NCBI RefSeq assembly: GCF_019084545.1
Contig: NZ_JAHREP010000034.1
Location: forward strand, 1-46,308
Length of the DNA stretch: 46,308 bases
Direction: 5' to 3'
Origin: Marinobacterium ramblicola
Lineage (GTDB): Bacteria; Pseudomonadota; Gammaproteobacteria; Pseudomonadales; Balneatricaceae
A model generated the notes under the pieces. The model was not told the origin of the DNA. It did not search any database and worked only from the letters and a program-made list of their open reading frames with translations. Of the stretch, positions 41,123-46,308 are shown piece by piece; within the stretch, counting starts at the first letter, position 1, and every line of letters begins with the position of its first letter. Both the position numbers and the translations under genes were made by a program.

Positions 41123-43996
41123 ATGTTGCAGCATTTCGATCCGCGTATTGATCACAATCGGGACTACGGCACTCCCGCGTCCCTGAGCGAAAACCTGGTC
41201 ACGCTGGAGATCGACGGCGTCGAGATCTGCGTGCCCGAGGGCACCTCGGTGATGCGTGCCGCCGCGCTGGCCGATATCAACATCCCCAAGCTCTGCGCCA
41301 CCGATAACCTGGAGGCGTTCGGTTCCTGCCGTCTCTGCGCGGTGCAGATCGACGGGCGTCGCGGTCTGCCTGCCTCCTGCACCACTCCGGCGGAGCAGGG
41401 GATGAAGGTGTGGACCCAGAACGACAAGCTGGCCAAGCTGCGTCGCAACATCATGGAGCTGTATATCTCCGACCACCCGCTGGACTGTCTGACCTGTCCG
41501 GCCAACGGTGATTGCGAGCTGCAGGATATGGCAGGCGCCGTCGGTCTGCGCGAGGTGCGCTACGGCTTCGATGGCGAGAACCATCTGGATGCGCCCAAGG
41601 ATACCTCCAACCCCTATTTCACCTTCGACGCCAGCAAGTGCATCGTCTGCTCCCGCTGCGTGCGTGCCTGTTCCGAAGTGCAGGGCACCTTCGCGCTGAC
41701 CATCGACGGTCGCGGCTTCGACTCCAAGGTGGCCGCCGGTCAGGACGAAGATTTCCTCGACTCCGAGTGCGTCTCCTGCGGCGCCTGCGTCCAGGCCTGC
41801 CCGACCGCGACGCTGATGGAAAACTCCGTCATCGAGATGGGACAGCCGGAGCATAGCGTGGTCACCACCTGTGCCTACTGCGGTGTCGGCTGCTCGTTCA
41901 AGGCGGAGATGAAGGGCGACAAGCTGGTGCGCATGGTGCCCTACAAGGGCGGCGAGGCGAACCACGGTCACTCCTGCGTCAAGGGGCGTTTCGCCTTCGG
42001 CTACGCCACCCACAAGGACCGTATCCGCACACCGATGATCCGCGATTCCATCGACCAGCCGTGGAAAGAGGTGAGCTGGGAGGAGGCGATCGGCTTCGCC
42101 GCCAGGCGCCTGAAGGAGATCCAGAGCGAGTACGGCCGGGAGAGCATCGGCGGTATCACCTCGTCACGCTGCACCAATGAAGAGACCTACCTGGTACAGA
42201 AGCTGATCCGCGCCGCATTCGGCAACAACAACACCGACACCTGCGCCCGCGTCTGCCACAGCCCCACCGGCTACGGCCTGAAAACCACGCTGGGCGAGTC
42301 CGCCGGTACCCAGACCTTCGACTCGGTGATGAAGGCCGACTGCGTGCTGGTGATCGGCGCCAACCCGACCGACGCCCACCCGGTATTCGGTTCGCTGCTG
42401 CGCCGCCGTCTGCGTGAGGGTGCAAGCCTGATCGTGGCCGACCCGCGCCATATCGACCTGCTCGATACGCCGCACCTGGGCGATGCGATGCACCTGCCGC
42501 TGCGGCCGGGCACCAACGTCGCCATGGTCAACGCGCTGGCCCATGTCATCGTCAGCGAAGGTCTGGAAGACACCGACTTCATCGCCCAGCGCTGCGAGTC
42601 CGACGCCTACGCCAAGTGGCGCGCATTCATCGCCGACGAGCGTCACGCGCCGGAAGCGGTGGAAGCGATCACCGGCGTTGCCGCCGAACAGGTTCGCGCT
42701 GCCGCCCGCGCCTACGCCAAGGCACCGAACGCGGCGATCTACTACGGCCTGGGCGTCACCGAGCACAGCCAGGGCTCCACCATGGTGATGGGTATCGCCA
42801 ACCTGGCGCTGGCCACCGGCAACATCGGCCGCGACGGTGTCGGCGTCAACCCGCTGCGCGGTCAGAACAACGTGCAGGGCTCCTGCGATATGGGCTCCTT
42901 CCCGCACGAACTACCGGGCTACCAGCACGTCTCCGATGCCGTCGCCCGTGGTCGCTTCGAAGCCGCCTGGGGCGTGCAGATCGACGACGAACCGGGGCTG
43001 CGTATCCCCAACATGTTCGACGCCGCCATTGCCGGTCACTTCCGCGCCATGTACGTGCAGGGCGAGGATATCGCCCAGTCCGACCCCAATACCCAGCATG
43101 TCGAGGAGGCGCTGCGCTCGCTGGACTGCCTGATCGTGCAGGATATCTTCCTCAACGAGACGGCCAAGTTCGCCCACGTGCTGCTGCCGGGCTCCACCTT
43201 CCTGGAGAAGAACGGCACCTTCACCAACGCCGAGCGTCGCATCAACCGCGTGCGCAAGGTGATGCCGCCGATCGCTGGCAAGGAGGACTGGGAAGTCACC
43301 GTCGAGCTGTCCAATGCGCTGGGCTACCCGATGAACTACAGCCATCCGTCCGAGATCATGGACGAGATCGCCATGCTGACCCCGAGCTTCGCCGGTGTCA
43401 GCTACGACAAGCTGGATCAATACGGCAGCCTGCAGTGGCCGTGCAACGCAGAGAACCCGGTCGGTATGCCGATCATGCACGTGGAGAGCTTCCCGATCGG
43501 CAAGGCGCACTTCGCCGTTACCGAGTTCGTGCCGACCACCGAGCGCGCCAACCGTCGCTTCCCGCTGCTGCTGACCACCGGCCGTATCCTCAGCCAGTAC
43601 AACGTCGGCGCCCAGACGCGTCGTACCGAGAACCAGGTCTGGCATAACGAAGACATACTGGAGCTCCACCCGCACGACGCCGAGGAGCGTGGCATCAACG
43701 ACGGCGACTGGCTCGGCATCACCAGCCGTGCCGGCCAGACCGTACTGCGTGCCCGCATCAGCGAGCGGATGCAGCCGGGCGTGGTCTACACCACCTTCCA
43801 CCATCCGGGTAGTGGTGCCAACGTGATCACCACTGACAACTCCGACTGGGCCACCAACTGCCCCGAGTACAAGGTGACCGCGGTACAGGTGGAGAAGGTG
43901 AGCCAGCCCTCCGAGTGGCAGAAGAGCTTCGAGGACAACAATCAGCGTCAACAGAAGTTCCTGCGTGAAGCCGCACCCGCGGGTGAAGGTCGGTAA
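41123..43996 (+). CDS. fdsA: NAD-dependent formate dehydrogenase alpha (catalytic) subunit
   Basis: The 957-residue molybdoenzyme starts with an Fe-S region: a plant-type [2Fe-2S] (CATDNLEAFGSCRLC ... SCTTP), HPLDCLTCPANGDCELQ, CIVCSRCVRAC, CVSCGACVQACP and the domain-proximal CAYCGVGCSF. The bis-MGD molybdopterin domain follows, with catalytic Cys378 next to His379 in ARVCHSPTGYGL; GLGVTEHSQGSTMVMGIANL and a C-terminal cofactor-binding domain (RFPLLLTTGRILSQY) are intact. It oxidises formate to CO2, removing formate released by FdhA and PurU. GGAGG 7 nt upstream fixes ATG 41123; the frame is open far upstream inside fdsB, but those codons are not part of the protein. Ends TAATG, coupled to fdhD. 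Confidence 0.96.
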   Translation: MLQHFDPRIDHNRDYGTPASLSENLVTLEIDGVEICVPEGTSVMRAAALADINIPKLCATDNLEAFGSCRLCAVQIDGRRGLPASCTTPAEQGMKVWTQNDKLAKLRRNIMELYISDHPLDCLTCPANGDCELQDMAGAVGLREVRYGFDGENHLDAPKDTSNPYFTFDASKCIVCSRCVRACSEVQGTFALTIDGRGFDSKVAAGQDEDFLDSECVSCGACVQACPTATLMENSVIEMGQPEHSVVTTCAYCGVGCSFKAEMKGDKLVRMVPYKGGEANHGHSCVKGRFAFGYATHKDRIRTPMIRDSIDQPWKEVSWEEAIGFAARRLKEIQSEYGRESIGGITSSRCTNEETYLVQKLIRAAFGNNNTDTCARVCHSPTGYGLKTTLGESAGTQTFDSVMKADCVLVIGANPTDAHPVFGSLLRRRLREGASLIVADPRHIDLLDTPHLGDAMHLPLRPGTNVAMVNALAHVIVSEGLEDTDFIAQRCESDAYAKWRAFIADERHAPEAVEAITGVAAEQVRAAARAYAKAPNAAIYYGLGVTEHSQGSTMVMGIANLALATGNIGRDGVGVNPLRGQNNVQGSCDMGSFPHELPGYQHVSDAVARGRFEAAWGVQIDDEPGLRIPNMFDAAIAGHFRAMYVQGEDIAQSDPNTQHVEEALRSLDCLIVQDIFLNETAKFAHVLLPGSTFLEKNGTFTNAERRINRVRKVMPPIAGKEDWEVTVELSNALGYPMNYSHPSEIMDEIAMLTPSFAGVSYDKLDQYGSLQWPCNAENPVGMPIMHVESFPIGKAHFAVTEFVPTTERANRRFPLLLTTGRILSQYNVGAQTRRTENQVWHNEDILELHPHDAEERGINDGDWLGITSRAGQTVLRARISERMQPGVVYTTFHHPGSGANVITTDNSDWATNCPEYKVTAVQVEKVSQPSEWQKSFEDNNQRQQKFLREAAPAGEGR

Positions 43997-44844
43997 TGAG
44001 CGGGCATGAGGGCCGGAAGGTCTTTAATGTGCAGCGCCGCCAGGGTTCTGCGTCACAAGTAGCGCAGGACCAACTGGCGGAAGAGGTTGCGGTAGCACTG
44101 GTCTACAACGGCCTCTCCCACGTGGTGATGATGGCCAGCCCCACGGCACTGGAAGATTTCGCGCTGGGCTTCAGCCTCAGCGAGGGGATCATCCAGCGTC
44201 CGGAGCAGCTCTATGGCATCGACATCGAGCAGCGCCCACTGGGCATCGAACTGCTGATCGAAATTGCCACCGAGTGCTTCGCCAAGCTCAAGGAGCATCG
44301 CCGCAACCTGACCGGACGCACCGGCTGCGGCCTCTGCGGCGCAGAATCCCTGCAGCAGGCGGTCGGTACGCCCAAACCGGTGCGGGTTGTGGCGCTGCCC
44401 GACAGCCAGGCGGTCGAAAACGCGCTTGGGCAGCTGAAGGCCAATCAGCCGCTGCAATCGGTGACCGGCGCCGTGCATGGCGCCGCCCTGTGCGATCTTG
44501 ATGGCCATATCCTGCTGCTGCGAGAGGATGTCGGCCGCCATAACGCGTTGGATAAACTGATAGGCGCTCGTGCGGCATGCAGGGAAAAGTATCCGGCAAA
44601 CCACGAAAGCTTCGTGCTGATCTCCAGCCGCGCCAGTTACGAGATGGTCAACAAATGCAACGCCGCGGGTATCTCAACCCTGGTCGCCGTATCCGCACCG
44701 ACAGCCTTGGCGGTGGAACACGCGACCGCAGCAGGCATGAACCTGATCGGCTTCGCCCGCCCGGGACGGCATGTGATCTATGCCGGCGGCCAAAGCGCAC
44801 AACAAGAATCCAGATTAGTGAGAACAGAGCATGTTTCAGACTGA
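43996..44844 (+). CDS. fdhD: Formate dehydrogenase accessory sulfurtransferase FdhD (FdsC)
   Basis: The 282-residue protein matches FdhD: VALVYNGLSHVVMMASPTAL, EDFALGFSLSEGI, the Cys111-x2-Cys114 motif in GRTGCGLCGAESL, REDVGRHNALDKLIG and SSRASYEMV. It transfers sulfur from a cysteine desulfurase to the molybdenum cofactor of FdsA, a step required for activity. It starts in the fdsA stop codon and overlaps fdsD by 14 bp, giving the fdsGBACD order known from Cupriavidus. Confidence 0.94.
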   Translation: MSGHEGRKVFNVQRRQGSASQVAQDQLAEEVAVALVYNGLSHVVMMASPTALEDFALGFSLSEGIIQRPEQLYGIDIEQRPLGIELLIEIATECFAKLKEHRRNLTGRTGCGLCGAESLQQAVGTPKPVRVVALPDSQAVENALGQLKANQPLQSVTGAVHGAALCDLDGHILLLREDVGRHNALDKLIGARAACREKYPANHESFVLISSRASYEMVNKCNAAGISTLVAVSAPTALAVEHATAAGMNLIGFARPGRHVIYAGGQSAQQESRLVRTEHVSD

Positions 44845-45073
44845 ACAGGAACATCTGATCCAGATGATCAACCAGATCGCCCTCAACAACATCAGCGCCG
44901 GCGATGAAAACGACGTCGCGGATATGGTCGCGAGCCACGTGAAGAAGTTCTGGTCACGTCGGATGAAGAGTCAGCTGTTTGAGTGTGTCGAGCAGGGTGG
45001 GGAGGAGCTGCATCCGGCGGCTAGGTTGGCGGGGGAGAGGTTGCAGTCGGAAACCAAGCCACTGCCACAGTGA
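44831..45073 (+). CDS. fdsD: NAD-dependent formate dehydrogenase delta subunit
   Basis: An 80-residue protein with LIQMINQIALNN near the N-terminus and HVKKFWSRRMKSQLF in the middle, typical of FdsD proteins of about 70-80 residues. It stabilises or assembles the formate dehydrogenase complex. It overlaps fdhD by 14 bp and is the last gene of the operon. Confidence 0.88.
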   Translation: MFQTEQEHLIQMINQIALNNISAGDENDVADMVASHVKKFWSRRMKSQLFECVEQGGEELHPAARLAGERLQSETKPLPQ

Positions 45074-45080
45074 ACGCAAA

Positions 45081-45102
45081 GAGCCTCGACTCATCGGGGC
45101 TC
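45081..45102 (+). terminator. Weak hairpin after fdsD
   Basis: GAGCCTCG (45081-45088) can pair with CGGGGCTC (45095-45102) with one G-U pair around ACTCAT, 7 bp after the fdsD stop. No U-run follows. Confidence 0.35.
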
Positions 45103-45125
45103 ACTCCCAAAGAGTTGAAAAGGTC

Positions 45126-45431
45126 TCAGGCAGCCTGACTCATCCCTTCGCGAGCGCGACAGAACTTAATGATCTCGAACAGATTCTCCGCTCGTGGGTT
45201 ACCTTTTGAACCGACCATGCGACGCAGGCTCTTGACGTCCTTATGGACGGATTCGGCAAGCTCGGGAAAGCTCTCTGTCGCATTAAGGTAATCGCGAAGT
45301 AGGTGCTTCCCGGTCTCAAAGTCGCCTTCGAGAAAGTTCTCGACCGCTTCGTCGATCAGGGCACGACGATACTCCGGGTCTGCCTTCGCCATCTCCATGA
45401 CGGTTTCACGAAATTCTCGAGTCAGTGCCAT
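45126..45431 (-). CDS. HigA/XRE-like antitoxin of a RelE-type toxin-antitoxin pair, toxin broken
   Basis: A 101-residue protein of the HTH antidote type: ADPEYRRALIDEAVENFLEG, FETGKHLLRDYLNATESFPE, LAESVHKDVKSLRRMVGSKG and PRAENLFEIIKFCRAREGM, matching antitoxins that follow a RelE/HigB-like toxin gene. The toxin gene should lie immediately upstream (to the right); only its last 35 codons remain at 45465-45572. The antitoxin reading frame is complete, with AAGGAG 8 nt before ATG 45431, so it may persist as an orphan regulator. Confidence 0.7.
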   Translation of the reverse strand: MALTREFRETVMEMAKADPEYRRALIDEAVENFLEGDFETGKHLLRDYLNATESFPELAESVHKDVKSLRRMVGSKGNPRAENLFEIIKFCRAREGMSQAA

Positions 45432-45464
45432 CACCAAACTCCTTTTACCTAACCTCGTTAAAAA

Positions 45465-45572
45465 TTACCGCAGAGCTTCCTTGCGGCGCTGGTAATCAGA
45501 CCAATACTGCTTTGCGGCCTCGACGTCACGGCTTTGTCTTTTCTTGGAGTCGCCGAGCAGCTGCAATATCAT
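45465..45572 (-). pseudogene. C-terminal remnant of a RelE/HigB-like toxin gene
   Basis: A 35-codon frame, LLGDSKKRQSRDVEAAKQYW followed by SDYQRRKEALR, matches the end of HigB/RelE-family toxins (pattern GDK-x2-Q-x2-DI-x2-A-x2-YW-x-DY). An in-frame stop two codons upstream of the ATG at 45572 closes the frame, so the N-terminal 70 or so residues with the catalytic surface are gone. It sits 33 bp before the antitoxin gene, the normal toxin position. Confidence 0.55.
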
Positions 45573-45610
45573 TGTTCATACGTAGTAAATCCATCTGCCG
45601 GGTCAGTCTG

Positions 45611-46135
45611 CTATCTAGGTGGTAGTTTCTTTCTGTCACCTTGTAATCTGAAACCTTCAGGGATTGGCTTGAATTTGTCGTCATCCTCAGGCCAACGCTT
45701 TGCTCGACTTTGGAACGCTCTGAGTGCGTCAATATCCAATGTGGCTGCAACAACAAAATCGTTGTCACCTCCACGCAAACGAGCGATATCGCGCATGAAC
45801 GATTCCTTAGCTGGGGAGCGTACGCGACTATCTCCGTACTTTCGATTATTGACTAGAATAGTATAGGCGTGAACATCCAGTGCGGCTGATTCGATTAGCG
45901 AAGCAAATGTGTCCAAGTCTCTATTCCAGCTCAATACCATCAACGCATCCACGGCACCCTGAAAACGTATTCTCGCTTTGCTGTTTTGCAGTTCAGAGCA
46001 AACCATAACGCCAAAATTAACGCCGTTGTGAATGTATATTGGTTTGGTAAACTTTCGTGATCTAGCATCTTTCTCTGATATGGCCCAAATTTTCCCATAT
46101 TTAGCTGTTACTAACTTTTCGGAAAGTAAAGTCAT
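45611..46135 (-). pseudogene. Nitrilase-superfamily domain fragment, resembling the C-terminus of defence reverse transcriptases
   Basis: About 174 residues of a carbon-nitrogen hydrolase domain: NFGVMVCSELQNSKARIRFQ with the presumed catalytic Cys46, DALMVLSWNRDLDTFASLIE, LDVHAYTILVNNRKYGDSRV, DIARLRGGDNDFVVAATLDI and FKPIPEGF. The Glu and Lys of the catalytic triad would lie N-terminal and are absent. The pattern resembles, from memory, the nitrilase domain fused to UG/DRT-type reverse transcriptases used in phage defence. The codons immediately upstream remain open to about 46156 and then run into a transposase gene, so the front of the gene (and any RT domain) appears cut off by an insertion sequence. 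Lower GC than neighbours supports acquired DNA. The RT link is inference. Confidence 0.55.
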
Positions 46136-46156
46136 AAAATGTGATACAATCGGCGC

Positions 46157-46308
46157 ATGAAATGTAAACGTAGCTCAGATGGCCGCGCCATCGATCATCA
46201 CTCCCTTCAGGTCATGCGCCAGCAGGCCGTAAAAGCGGTTGGCGAAGGCCAATCTCCCGAGTCCGTTGCCAAAGCGTATGGAGTCAGTGTGCGCACCGTC
46301 TTCCGCTG
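46157..46308 (+). mobile_element. IS630-family transposase, N-terminal part (cut by window edge)
   Basis: The frame from ATG 46157 runs off the window (50 codons): MKCKRSSDGRAIDHHSLQVM, then RQQAVKAVGEGQSPESVAKA and YGVSVRTVFR. This is the N-terminal helix-turn-helix of IS630-type transposases as I recognise them. The sequence ATAAAATGTGATACAAT (46135-46151) just upstream contains a possible extended -10 (TGTGATACAAT). The left end of the element should be at a TA dinucleotide within about 30 bp upstream, but I cannot place it without the other terminal repeat. Confidence 0.65.

Noticed and set aside
45526-45774. 82-codon minus-strand frame overlapping the nitrilase fragment
   Set aside because: It is out of frame with both the nitrilase domain and the toxin remnant and matches neither family.
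1-46308. CRISPR arrays, tRNA or rRNA genes
   Set aside because: No spaced direct-repeat array, tRNA cloverleaf with CCA end or rRNA segment was noticed on reading both strands.

Overview
The window looks like a chromosomal segment of a marine or halophilic gammaproteobacterium (Oceanospirillales-like, for example the Marinobacterium/Neptuniibacter/Amphritea group). That placement is inferred from moderate-to-high GC, gammaproteobacterial gene orders (glyA-soxBDAG-purU; dipeptidase-DUF5943-dgcAB-etfAB) and a BCCT betaine carrier; no rRNA or marker gene is present to confirm it.

The dominant theme is catabolism of choline-derived glycine betaine and disposal of the one-carbon units it releases. 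Layout: 1-444, start of betB (betaine aldehyde dehydrogenase) with a BetI-type operator. 984-3736, a broken TRAP solute-binding gene, a VanA-like Rieske oxygenase and a divergent LuxR-type regulator. 4097-11601, glyA, soxB, soxD, soxA, soxG, purU. 11746-18874, a mixed block: flavin monooxygenase, CadR-like regulator with a CDF metal exporter, small Cys protein, dienelactone hydrolase, membrane protein, methyltransferase, RidA, DadA and a MaoC hydratase. 19086-20279, fdhA (glutathione-independent formaldehyde dehydrogenase). 20668-24109, an HDOD protein with an altered receiver domain plus a sensor kinase. 24241-27088, serine dehydratase and the GbdR-type activator. 27283-35244, dipeptidase, DUF5943 protein, dgcA, dgcB, etfA, etfB. 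35909-37798, a betaine BCCT carrier and a small unknown gene. 37866-45073, a ModE-like regulator divergent from fdsGBA-fdhD-fdsD (NAD-dependent formate dehydrogenase). 45126-46308, an accessory scar: orphan antitoxin, toxin tail, nitrilase-domain fragment like that of defence reverse transcriptases, and the start of an IS630-type transposase.

How they fit together: betaine enters by the BCCT carrier or is made by BetB; the first demethylation (GbcAB in pseudomonads) is not encoded here. DgcAB with its own EtfAB takes dimethylglycine to sarcosine, SoxBDAG takes sarcosine to glycine, GlyA makes serine and the serine dehydratase makes pyruvate plus ammonia. Carbon lost as formaldehyde goes to formate through FdhA, folate-bound formyl through PurU, and formate to CO2 plus NADH through Fds. 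GbdR is the likely master activator, and its gene carries a good sigma-54 promoter.

The observations most worth a second look are: a structured, terminator-ended noncoding segment between etfB and the BCCT gene with a CCUCCU (anti-Shine-Dalgarno) hairpin loop; the sigma-54 promoter and 34-bp dyad before gbdR; paired TATGAA/TTCATA dyads at the fds regulator; a Glu in place of the phospho-acceptor Asp in the HDOD protein; an Ala replacing one Fe-S cysteine of DgcA; and the eroded defence/toxin cluster at the right edge.
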